Assembly (NCBI GenBank): GCA_934343805.1
Contig: CAKRIN010000042.1
Coordinates: forward strand, 1-11,881
Direction of reading: 5' to 3'
Length of the DNA stretch: 11,881 nt
Source: an uncultured Lachnospira sp.
Lineage (GTDB): Bacteria; Bacillota; Clostridia; Lachnospirales; Lachnospiraceae
The position numbers were made by a program, and so were the translations under genes. This document shows positions 1 to 6,139 of the stretch, in pieces (positions within the stretch are counted from its first letter, which is position 1; every line of letters begins with the position of its first letter). Below the pieces are notes generated by a model. That model made no database searches, was not told where the DNA came from, and was given only the letters and a program-made list of their open reading frames with translations.

Positions 1-126
1 CCAGAGGGGAGCCTTATTAATGGATAAAACATGGCAAAGCCGGTTTTTGGGACAGGGGTGCACGAGGTTCGGGAACCTTGGCTTTGCGCCGACAGGAGCG
101 GAGCGAAGAATTCGACTCCCCTCTGG
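1..126. repeat. Palindrome-bounded structured element (possible ncRNA or small mobile repeat)
   Basis: The first 11 bases (CCAGAGGGGAG) are the exact reverse complement of 116-126 (CTCCCCTCTGG). Nested inside is a second perfect pairing, GCAAAGCC (34-41) with GGCTTTGC (80-87). Inside that is a third, AGGTT (65-69) with AACCT (74-78), closing a four-base loop. A small CGAA/TTCG hairpin (104-107 with 111-114) lies near the right end. The stretch is clearly richer in G and C than its surroundings and holds no plausible gene. Three properly nested helices suggest a folded RNA or a miniature repeat with terminal inverted repeats. I cannot match it to a named RNA family. The palindrome starts at base 1, so the element may extend to the left of the window. 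Strand cannot be decided. Confidence 0.5.
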
Positions 127-514
127 TTAAAATGTTATTAATATTGAGAGAATAAGAATACCAATACATACTAAATGGCCGGAAATAAGATGTTTAGTAC
201 GCATTTTTGTACATTTTCTTCTTGATTTGCATTGAAATATTATAAAAATGCATACGAAGATGCCAGTTGATAGAGGTTTAGTATGTAAATTTGTCTCAAG
301 ATTTATCTGGATTATCAAAAAAGACGTATTAAATTATTGAAATTAGCCGGGTTCGTATGCATTTACACCTGGATAATTAATATGACAGAATAATTATGCA
401 TAATGAAGTGATATCACAGAATATTTATGCCATGTGGATATATGAGTAAGGAGGCTTGCTACTTAACATGCAATAGCGTAAAATAAATACAATATACAAG
501 TCAGGAGGCGTGCT
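127..514. other. Non-coding region with interleaved inverted repeats
   Basis: This 388-base stretch has no ORF with a credible start and ribosome binding site. It contains two perfect long-range inverted repeats that interleave: TACATACTAAA (165-175) with TTTAGTATGTA (277-287), and AAATGCATACGAA (246-258) with TTCGTATGCATTT (352-364). A related half-site, TTTAGTACGCA, lies at 193-203 and a weaker one at about 322-334. The half-sites therefore recur in left/right pairs roughly every 80 bases, as if an imperfect palindrome had been duplicated. A 12-base palindrome ATTATGCATAAT lies at 393-404. The right end carries the promoter of the flavodoxin gene. Possible roles are an operator array, a decayed repeat or a recombination site; none is established. 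Confidence 0.6.
456..484 (+). promoter_or_regulatory. Sigma-A-type promoter for the flavodoxin-like gene
   Basis: TTGCTA (456-461) and TAAAAT (479-484) are separated by 17 bases, the optimal spacing. Transcription would start near 491, about 24 bases before the ATG at 515, leaving room for the AGGAGG ribosome binding site at 503-508. This is motif-based only. Confidence 0.55.
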
Positions 515-988
515 ATGAGCAGAGCAGTTGTTTATTATTCGTTATCAGGTAATACAAAGGAAGCCGCAGAGGTTATTGCAAGGAAGCTGGGAGTAAAAAT
601 ATTTGAGATAGATTTAGTTAAACCATTGCCTAAAAATACAGTGAGGCAGATGCTTGTGGGCGGAATGCAGTCAACATTTGGAAGAAGACCTAAGATAAAA
701 GGTGTTCCGGATAACATTGATTATTATGATGAAATTATATTAGGTATGCCAGTATGGGCGGGTATGCCGGCGTCGCCAGTGAATACATTTATTAAGAATT
801 ATGGTGTTGCGGATAAAATCGATGCTGTATTTACATTCAGCGGTGGAGGGGACAACGACAGATGCCTTCTGCAGCTGTCAAAGAGTCTTAAGAATCTAAA
901 AAATCAGGTTGCGTTAGCAGATCGCAATAGTAATGCTGCAAAGGATAATCAGGAGAAGCTTGAAAAGTTTGTAATGAGTATCAAGTAG
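515..988 (+). CDS. Flavodoxin-like protein
   Basis: This 157-residue protein begins with a beta strand followed by SLSGNT (residues 9-14), the phosphate-binding loop that holds FMN in flavodoxins. The later stretch WAGMPASPVNTFI is typical of the second FMN loop and following helix in small flavodoxin-family proteins of Clostridia. Length and fold order fit a single-domain flavodoxin, expected to be a soluble cytoplasmic electron carrier or an FMN-dependent reductase partner. There is no signal peptide. The ATG at 515 is preceded by AGGAGG at 503-508 (six-base spacing), which supports this start. It heads a cluster with a LUD-domain gene 60 bases downstream that has its own extended -10 promoter, so co-transcription is possible but not required. 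The redox partner is unknown. The family call is firm; the specific role is not. Confidence 0.88.
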   Translation: MSRAVVYYSLSGNTKEAAEVIARKLGVKIFEIDLVKPLPKNTVRQMLVGGMQSTFGRRPKIKGVPDNIDYYDEIILGMPVWAGMPASPVNTFIKNYGVADKIDAVFTFSGGGDNDRCLLQLSKSLKNLKNQVALADRNSNAAKDNQEKLEKFVMSIK

Positions 989-994
989 AATATA

Positions 995-1003
995 TGCTAT
1001 AAT
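995..1003 (+). promoter_or_regulatory. Extended -10 promoter for the LUD-domain gene
   Basis: TGCTATAAT is a perfect TGn-TATAAT extended -10 element placed just after the flavodoxin stop codon. No good -35 is present at 17-18 bases upstream, which is usual for extended -10 promoters. Transcription would start near 1010, ahead of the ACTGGAGG ribosome binding site. Confidence 0.5.
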
Positions 1004-1048
1004 GGACGCATCAAAAAGTCGATTACGATATAACTGGAGGATACAAGC

Positions 1049-1675
1049 ATGGACGAAAATGTAAAGAAAAGAAATGAAGTACTGGCACAGACTGTGATTA
1101 AAGGTTTACAGTCACGAAATATGTCAGGATATTATGCAGAGAATAAAGAAGCAGCTTTAAAGCAGGCTTTGGAGTTAATTGACGAGGAAAGCACAATTGC
1201 TATGGGTGGCTGCCACAGCGCGCAGGAGATTGGACTTGTGGAGGCTTTGAAGGAGGGGAATTATAATTATATAGACCGTTCTAAGATGACTCCAAGAGAG
1301 GGGCTTCTGGCTTCATATGACGCTGATGTGTTCTTATCAAGTGCAAATGCAATGACAAGTGATGGAATACTTGTAAATATTGATGGCAATTCCAATCGTG
1401 TTTCATGCATAGCGCAGGGACCAAAGAAGGTAATCTTTATAGTTGGAATGAATAAAGTCTGTTCGGATCTTGATTCGGCAATGAAACGTGCAAGAAATAT
1501 AGCAGCGCCAACTAATGCACAGAATTTTGATGTCAAGACACCTTGTAAAACAACCGGAAAATGTTTTGACTGCAAATCACCAGACACATTATGCTGTCAG
1601 TTCCTGATTACAAGATATTCACGCCATGTCGGAAGAATAAATGTAATACTTGTAAATGACACACTTGGCTATTAA
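1049..1675 (+). CDS. LUD-domain (LutC/YkgG-type) protein with cysteine cluster
   Basis: The 208-residue product matches the LUD (DUF162) family that includes LutC-type lactate-utilisation proteins. The sequence around AMGGCHSAQEIG (about residues 51-62) and the DADVFLSSANAMTSDG stretch (about 92-107) are typical of the family. Near the C-terminus are cysteines C166, C172, C175, C182 and C183, spaced Cx5C-x2-Cx6CC, followed by SRHVGRINVILVND. This could bind a metal or Fe-S cluster, but that is inference. The LutA and LutB partners are not beside it, so a lactate role is doubtful. The start is supported by TGGAGG about seven bases upstream of the ATG. The HD-domain gene follows after only 11 bases, suggesting one operon. 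Stand-alone LUD proteins of this kind are common in Clostridia and of unknown function. Confidence 0.85.
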   Translation: MDENVKKRNEVLAQTVIKGLQSRNMSGYYAENKEAALKQALELIDEESTIAMGGCHSAQEIGLVEALKEGNYNYIDRSKMTPREGLLASYDADVFLSSANAMTSDGILVNIDGNSNRVSCIAQGPKKVIFIVGMNKVCSDLDSAMKRARNIAAPTNAQNFDVKTPCKTTGKCFDCKSPDTLCCQFLITRYSRHVGRINVILVNDTLGY

Positions 1676-1686
1676 AAGGAGACACT

Positions 1687-2172
1687 ATGATTAACAGACT
1701 TCATATGGCAATGATTGAATTATATAAAGGAGACGCTAAGAGAATACAGCATTTTTGCAAGGTTCACAGCTATGCAAAGCTGATTGCACAGATGGAAAAT
1801 GTTGATGACAAATGTCTTTTTATAATCGAAACAGCGGCACTCACACATGATATTGGGATTCACACATGTGAAGAAAAATATGGTGAGTGTGGCGGCAAGC
1901 TACAGGAAAAGGAAGGCCCGGCTATTGCAGCAGGACTTCTTGACAGGCTTGGCTTTGACAGCAAAGTATCAGAAAGAGTGCAGTATCTGATAGGACATCA
2001 CCATACTTACAACAATATTGACGGCATTGACTACCAGATACTTGTTGAGGCAGATTTCTTGGTTAACATATGCGATGATAATCTTACAAAGGATGCAGCA
2101 TTGAAAGCATATAACAACATTTTTAAGACGGAAAGCGGCAAAAAGATATGCCGGGAGATGTTTGGTTTGTAG
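1687..2172 (+). CDS. HD-domain phosphohydrolase
   Basis: This 161-residue soluble protein has the ordered metal-binding residues of the HD superfamily: H27 in VHSYAKLIA, the H54-D55 doublet in LTHDIG, the HHH run at 104-106 and D123 in VEADF. These normally bind one or two divalent metal ions and hydrolyse a phosphate ester, often of a nucleotide. The substrate cannot be told from the sequence. There is a single domain with no sensor or GGDEF partner. The start codon has AAAGGAG immediately after the LUD stop codon, and the 11-base gap makes translational coupling with that gene likely. The shared transcription suggests that the LUD protein and the hydrolase act in the same process, but which one is unknown. 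No clear terminator follows. Confidence 0.83.
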   Translation: MINRLHMAMIELYKGDAKRIQHFCKVHSYAKLIAQMENVDDKCLFIIETAALTHDIGIHTCEEKYGECGGKLQEKEGPAIAAGLLDRLGFDSKVSERVQYLIGHHHTYNNIDGIDYQILVEADFLVNICDDNLTKDAALKAYNNIFKTESGKKICREMFGL

Positions 2173-2225
2173 ATAATGAGAATTAATGTTACAATTAACA
2201 AAAATGTGCGTGGGAAGTGGAGTTT

Positions 2226-2873
2226 ATGAGCGATAATAAAAATGTTAATAATAAGGAAAAAGGCTTTGTTGTTGGCGGGTATACTTTTAAGACGAAGCAG
2301 GAAGCGCAGGAAGCAAAAGATGAGATGAATGCTATTAAGTATCTGTCTGGAAAGACTGACAGTAAAGATCCGAAACAGGTGTATGTGTTGTATAATAAGA
2401 TAATTGACAGACAGTTGTTTTATACATCCATTGGGCTTAATTATCTCAAGAATTTACAGCAGTTTCTGTATAATTCACCAGATATTCCAGATGATAAGAT
2501 TAAGCCGATTCCGGTAAAGAGTGAGACACAGGCTGCAATTGACAGAAGGCGTGAAAGAAATGAGCATAGAAGTGAGCTGCATACTTTATCAATACAGGTT
2601 GCAAAGTATAAGAATAATTTTGTAAAGATAATGATTCTTAATATATTTCTGGTTATTGCTGTTGCTGCGATGTTTCTTATACTTAAAACAAGCTCGAATT
2701 CAAATGTAGTCAATTATGAGGTTAATTTACAGAATAAATATTCATCATGGCAGACAGAGCTTGAATCTAAGGAAGCCAAGTTAAAGGAAAAAGAGAAAGA
2801 ACTTAATTCAAGGGAAGCGGAGCTTGAATCAAGGCAGTCTTTAAAATCATCATTACAGCAGTCAACAAAGTAG
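2226..2873 (+). CDS. Unknown membrane protein with C-terminal coiled coil
   Basis: I do not recognise this family. With the ATG at 2226 it has 215 residues. The N-terminal half is hydrophilic and contains GYTFKTKQEAQEAKDEMNA and a helical segment with IDRQLFYTSIGLNYLKNL. One strongly hydrophobic stretch (IMILNIFLVIAVAAMFLIL, about residues 136-154) should span the membrane. The C-terminal 50 residues are a charged heptad-like coiled coil rich in KE and LES repeats, ending in a Gln/Ser tail. The topology resembles a membrane-anchored scaffold. A GTG nine bases upstream is in frame, but GGGAAG at 2212-2217 is better placed (eight bases) for the ATG. The gene stands between the HD gene and the two-component genes, on the same strand, with no clear terminator on either side. 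Confidence 0.7.
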   Translation: MSDNKNVNNKEKGFVVGGYTFKTKQEAQEAKDEMNAIKYLSGKTDSKDPKQVYVLYNKIIDRQLFYTSIGLNYLKNLQQFLYNSPDIPDDKIKPIPVKSETQAAIDRRRERNEHRSELHTLSIQVAKYKNNFVKIMILNIFLVIAVAAMFLILKTSSNSNVVNYEVNLQNKYSSWQTELESKEAKLKEKEKELNSREAELESRQSLKSSLQQSTK

Positions 2874-2969
2874 TCATAATAAAAATATTTATGAACAGAG
2901 TACACATTTTAAACATATTTATCAGATAGTATATAGATAATTAATTCACCGTGAAAGTGAGGATTACAT

Positions 2970-3647
2970 ATGGATAAGATGAAGATTTTAGTAGTAGATG
3001 ATGAAAGCAGAATGAGAAAGCTTGTAAGTGATTTCCTGACAAGAAAAGGATATGCTGTTATTGAAGCGGCTGATGGTGTAGAAGCTGTAGATACATTTAT
3101 GGAGAATAAAGATATTGCACTTATAATTCTTGATGTTATGATGCCAAGAATGGATGGCTGGGAAGTGTGCAGGGAAATCAGGAAGGATTCCAAAGTTCCT
3201 ATTATCATGCTTACAGCTAAAGGTGAAGAAATGGATGAATTACAGGGGTTTGAATGTGGAGCTGATGAATACATTTCCAAACCATTTTCACCTAAGATAC
3301 TTACAGTGAGAGTTGATGCGATTATAAGGCGTGCATATGGTGTTGACAGTAACGAGATAATCGAGATAGGTGGAATTACTATTGATAAAGCAGCGCATAT
3401 TGTCAAGATTGATGGAGAGGAAATAGAATTAAGCTATAAAGAATTTGAGCTGCTTACTTATTTTGTGGAGAATAAAGGGCTTGCATTATCAAGAGAAAAG
3501 ATTCTTAACAATGTATGGAATTATGATTATTATGGAGATGCAAGAACAATTGATACCCATGTTAAGAAATTAAGAAAGAAAATGGGTGAGAAAGGTGACT
3601 ACATCAAGACTATCTGGGGCATGGGATATAAGTTTATTGTTGACTGA
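2970..3647 (+). CDS. OmpR/PhoB-family response regulator
   Basis: The 225-residue protein has a receiver domain at about 4-118 and a winged-helix DNA-binding domain at about 130-224. The receiver has the acidic pair D10-D11, the phosphoacceptor D55 in ILDVMMP, T82, Y101 and K104 in KPF, so it should be fully functional. The C-terminal domain ends with the typical recognition helix DARTIDTHVKKLRKK and wing IWGMGYKF. It is a cytoplasmic transcription factor, phosphorylated by the sensor kinase encoded 29 bases downstream. GTGAGG at 2957-2962 gives seven-base spacing to the ATG. A short perfect palindrome, TTCAC-C-GTGAA (2945-2955), lies just upstream of the ribosome binding site and could be an operator, possibly autoregulatory; this is speculative. 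Targets are unknown, but the neighbouring lipoprotein gene is a candidate. Confidence 0.95.
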   Translation: MDKMKILVVDDESRMRKLVSDFLTRKGYAVIEAADGVEAVDTFMENKDIALIILDVMMPRMDGWEVCREIRKDSKVPIIMLTAKGEEMDELQGFECGADEYISKPFSPKILTVRVDAIIRRAYGVDSNEIIEIGGITIDKAAHIVKIDGEEIELSYKEFELLTYFVENKGLALSREKILNNVWNYDYYGDARTIDTHVKKLRKKMGEKGDYIKTIWGMGYKFIVD

Positions 3648-3676
3648 TTATATACAGATATGAAAGGAAGAAGAAT

Positions 3677-5350
3677 ATGAAAATTCATTCTATTAAATTT
3701 AAGATAACGCTTCTTATGGTAGCAACAGTTGCGTGTCTTGTTGTTCTTCTGATTGTATTTAACGGGATATTTTCTGGCAAAGTGTATATGAACAGAAAAC
3801 AAAACAGCATGATTAATTCATATGAGACTGTGAATGATATTATGCAAAAGTACACGGATTTGGAAATCGATAAGGACACTATGTGCGCTGATATGGAGAA
3901 TATATCAACAGCCAAGGGAATATCTGTGCTTGTTGTTGATAGCAGCTGGTGTACTATATATGTAAGTACACAAGGGGATGATTCTATGATGGAAAGACTC
4001 CGGATGAGTATTTTTAACGGAGATATATTTAAGAACAGTGATAGTCCCGATAAAGCGCCAGAACCTAAGGATACCGATACACAGGATGATAGCCTGGATG
4101 AAAGAGAAACTGGCTCATCTGATAACATACCGGACAATCCGGCTGATAATAAGAAAGAGCATAAGAAGAGACTGGAAGACATTATAGATATGTCTGGCAA
4201 TTCTCTTGTTGAGAATAGAACAATAATAAGTTCAAATGATAATTACACATTACAGAAAGTATATGATGACAGACTTGGTGATTATTATCTTGAAATATGG
4301 GGTACATTGGATAATGGGTATTCTATTATATTAAGAACTCCAATACAGGGAATAAAAGATAATGTCAATATCTCGACAACACTTATTAAATATGTTGGAG
4401 GGGCTATTCTTGTTATTGGAATAATCGCAGCATTTATTGTTTCATCATACATAACAAGACCAATCAAGCAGCTTTCTAATATTGCGGAAAGAATGTCTGA
4501 AATGGATTTTGATGTAAAGTATGAGGGTAGTGATAAAGGAGAAATCGGACTGCTTGGCAAAAGCATGAACAACATGTCTGAAAAGCTTGAACAGAATATT
4601 GCGGAACTTAAGAAGGCTAACATAGAACTTAAGAGAGATATTGATAAAAAAGAAAAGCTTGAGATAATGCGAACGGATTTTCTTTCAAATGTATCACATG
4701 AATTAAAGACTCCAATAGCTTTGATTCAGGGATATGCAGAAGGACTGAAAGAAGGCATTACAGACGATCCTGAAAGCATGGAGTTTTATTGTGATGTTAT
4801 TATGGACGAAGCTAACAAAATGAATACTATGGTAAAGAGACTCCTTACTCTTAATCAGATAGAATTCGGGAATGATGAGCCGGAAATGGACAGATTTAAC
4901 ATTAATGAACTGATTGCCTCAGTTGTTGATGCTAATGCCATAAGAGCTGGTCAGAAGAATATGAGCATAATATTTGATAACAGAAATGAGAGTAATTATG
5001 TATGGGCAGATGAATATAAGACAGAAGAGGTTCTTACTAATTACATCTCTAATGCTATTAATCATTGTGATGGAAGAAAAGCAATAGAAGTCAGAACCCA
5101 GAAGAGCGATGATGGCGGAACAATAAAAGTAACTGTTTATAATAGTGGTAAAAATATTGCCCAGGAAGATATGGAAAGAATATGGGAAAAGTTCTATAAA
5201 ACAGATAAAGCAAGAACCAGAGAATATGGAGGTAATGGCATAGGATTGTCAATTGTTAAAGCAATAATGGATTCAATGGGACAAAGCTATGGCGTCAGAA
5301 ATGTATCTGATGGAGTGGAATTCTGGTTTAATCTTGATTGTAAATCATGA
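3677..5350 (+). CDS. Sensor histidine kinase with extracytoplasmic domain
   Basis: The 557-residue kinase has a first membrane segment at about 10-32, an extracytoplasmic region to about 237, a second membrane segment at about 238-260, a HAMP linker, then the HisKA and HATPase domains. H341 in SNVSHELKTP is the phosphorylated histidine. The N box (NYISNAINH, N459) and the G box (GGNGIGLSIVK from residue 518) are intact, as is WEKFYKTDKAR. It should autophosphorylate in response to an envelope signal and pass phosphate to the response regulator just upstream. The sensor region contains an unusual acidic, Asp/Pro/Ser-rich stretch (about 118-170) followed by a basic patch, probably a flexible linker outside the cell. 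The ribosome binding site GAAAGGAAG precedes the ATG. A promoter for the lipoprotein gene overlaps the last codons. The signal is unknown. Confidence 0.95.
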   Translation: MKIHSIKFKITLLMVATVACLVVLLIVFNGIFSGKVYMNRKQNSMINSYETVNDIMQKYTDLEIDKDTMCADMENISTAKGISVLVVDSSWCTIYVSTQGDDSMMERLRMSIFNGDIFKNSDSPDKAPEPKDTDTQDDSLDERETGSSDNIPDNPADNKKEHKKRLEDIIDMSGNSLVENRTIISSNDNYTLQKVYDDRLGDYYLEIWGTLDNGYSIILRTPIQGIKDNVNISTTLIKYVGGAILVIGIIAAFIVSSYITRPIKQLSNIAERMSEMDFDVKYEGSDKGEIGLLGKSMNNMSEKLEQNIAELKKANIELKRDIDKKEKLEIMRTDFLSNVSHELKTPIALIQGYAEGLKEGITDDPESMEFYCDVIMDEANKMNTMVKRLLTLNQIEFGNDEPEMDRFNINELIASVVDANAIRAGQKNMSIIFDNRNESNYVWADEYKTEEVLTNYISNAINHCDGRKAIEVRTQKSDDGGTIKVTVYNSGKNIAQEDMERIWEKFYKTDKARTREYGGNGIGLSIVKAIMDSMGQSYGVRNVSDGVEFWFNLDCKS

Positions 5351-5361
5351 TATGTTATAAT
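5334..5361 (+). promoter_or_regulatory. Promoter for the lipoprotein gene inside the kinase 3' end
   Basis: TTGATT (5334-5339) lies 16 bases before TATAAT (5356-5361), which is preceded by TG at 5353-5354 to form an extended -10. The -35 falls in the last codons of the histidine kinase. Transcription would start near 5368, ahead of CAGGAG at 5381-5386. This lets the lipoprotein be made independently of the two-component operon. Confidence 0.6.
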
Positions 5362-5392
5362 TGGTTTATATTATATTAGGCAGGAGTTAATT

Positions 5393-6139
5393 ATGAAAAA
5401 GATATTTACAGTTGCATGTGTCTTATTGTGCTGTATTTCTCTGGCTGGATGTGGTAAGAATGATATTTCACTTACAACAGAGCAGAATGATCTTGTGGCA
5501 GAATATATAGCTGGAACACTTCTTAAATATTCTTATGAGAATGAGTGGAAGTATCAGAAACTGAATTCGGCAGGTAACACATATACAGGAACTGGTAATA
5601 AGAATACAACACAGGTGACACAGCAGACTACTCAGGCATCGCAATCCCAGAGCACAACACAGGGGGCAACACAGAGTGCGTCTTCACAGGGGACGACATC
5701 TTCACCAGCATCGGAAGATCTCCTTACAGGTTTACCCGAAGCATTAGGACTTAATGGTGTTACTCTCACATATAAGGATTATGTTACAGGAAGTTCATAT
5801 CCAGCGGACAGTTATTCTGTTTCGGTACCGGCACAGTCTGGATGTGAGGTAGTTGCTGTTGAATTAAAGATAACTAACACAAGTGGTTCAGATATTACAC
5901 TTAACTCATCAGGAAGTATTGCTATAAAGCTTACAACCGGAGGAAAAAGTGTTAATAATTCAGCATCACTGTTGAAGAATGATATTACTGCATTGAAGAA
6001 TTACAAGCTTTCTTCGGGAGAAAGCAAAGATGTTGTTATTATTTTTCAGGTTAAAGAAAGCGACGCCAATTCAATAGCAGGTTCAGTAATGTCTGCTACA
6101 TCATCAGGAACGTCGCTTGGTTCGTTGACTATTAATTAA
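5393..6139 (+). CDS. Lipoprotein with Thr/Gln/Ser linker and Ig-like C-terminal domain
   Basis: The 248-residue protein starts with a lysine-containing n-region, a hydrophobic core and the lipobox LAGC, with C20 as the lipidated residue, so it should be anchored on the outer face of the membrane. After a short helical segment (DLVAEYIAGTLLKYSYENEW, about 33-52) comes a low-complexity Thr/Gln/Ser linker at about 60-107, typical of surface-exposed spacers. The C-terminal part (about 118-248) looks like an all-beta, immunoglobulin-like domain of the DUF4352/DUF5067 kind, with EVVAVELKITNTSGSDITL and a VVIIFQVKE strand. Function is unknown. It follows the sensor kinase by 42 bases and may report to, or be controlled by, that system, though it also has its own promoter. 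Its stop codon overlaps the end of the opposing esterase gene. GGAG at 5383-5386 sets the start. Confidence 0.85.
   Translation: MKKIFTVACVLLCCISLAGCGKNDISLTTEQNDLVAEYIAGTLLKYSYENEWKYQKLNSAGNTYTGTGNKNTTQVTQQTTQASQSQSTTQGATQSASSQGTTSSPASEDLLTGLPEALGLNGVTLTYKDYVTGSSYPADSYSVSVPAQSGCEVVAVELKITNTSGSDITLNSSGSIAIKLTTGGKSVNNSASLLKNDITALKNYKLSSGESKDVVIIFQVKESDANSIAGSVMSATSSGTSLGSLTIN
6054..6116 (-). terminator. Possible terminator for the pectin methylesterase gene, inside the lipoprotein gene
   Basis: Read on the minus strand, GCGACG (6116-6111) pairs with CGTCGC (6065-6060). An inner TAGCAG/CTGCTA helix (6098-6093 with 6080-6075) fills the loop, and TTTCTTT follows. The T-run is interrupted and the outer loop is long, so this is a weak candidate. 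No better one is visible for the esterase. Confidence 0.3.

Noticed and set aside
104..126. tRNA 3' end, suggested by TTCGACT and a seven-base acceptor-like pairing with the first bases
   Set aside because: No T-stem forms around the loop, and there is no anticodon arm or CCA context.
127..318. Minus-strand ORF of 63 codons in the left non-coding region
   Set aside because: It begins with TTG, has no ribosome binding site and overlaps the inverted repeats; the hydrophobic end is probably a by-product of AT-rich sequence.
163..364. CRISPR array
   Set aside because: The repeats are degenerate, alternate in orientation and are too few; there are no cas genes in the window.
1049..1675. LutC of a lactate-oxidation operon
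   Set aside because: No LutA or LutB gene is next to it and the C-terminal cysteine cluster marks a different subgroup, so only the LUD family is claimed.
2217..2225. GTG start for the unknown membrane protein
   Set aside because: The ATG at 2226 has GGGAAG eight bases upstream, while the GTG would have no well-placed ribosome binding site.
3685..4200. Long minus-strand ORF opposite the histidine kinase
   Set aside because: It is a shadow of the kinase reading frame, Ser/Leu-rich, without a ribosome binding site or recognisable domain.
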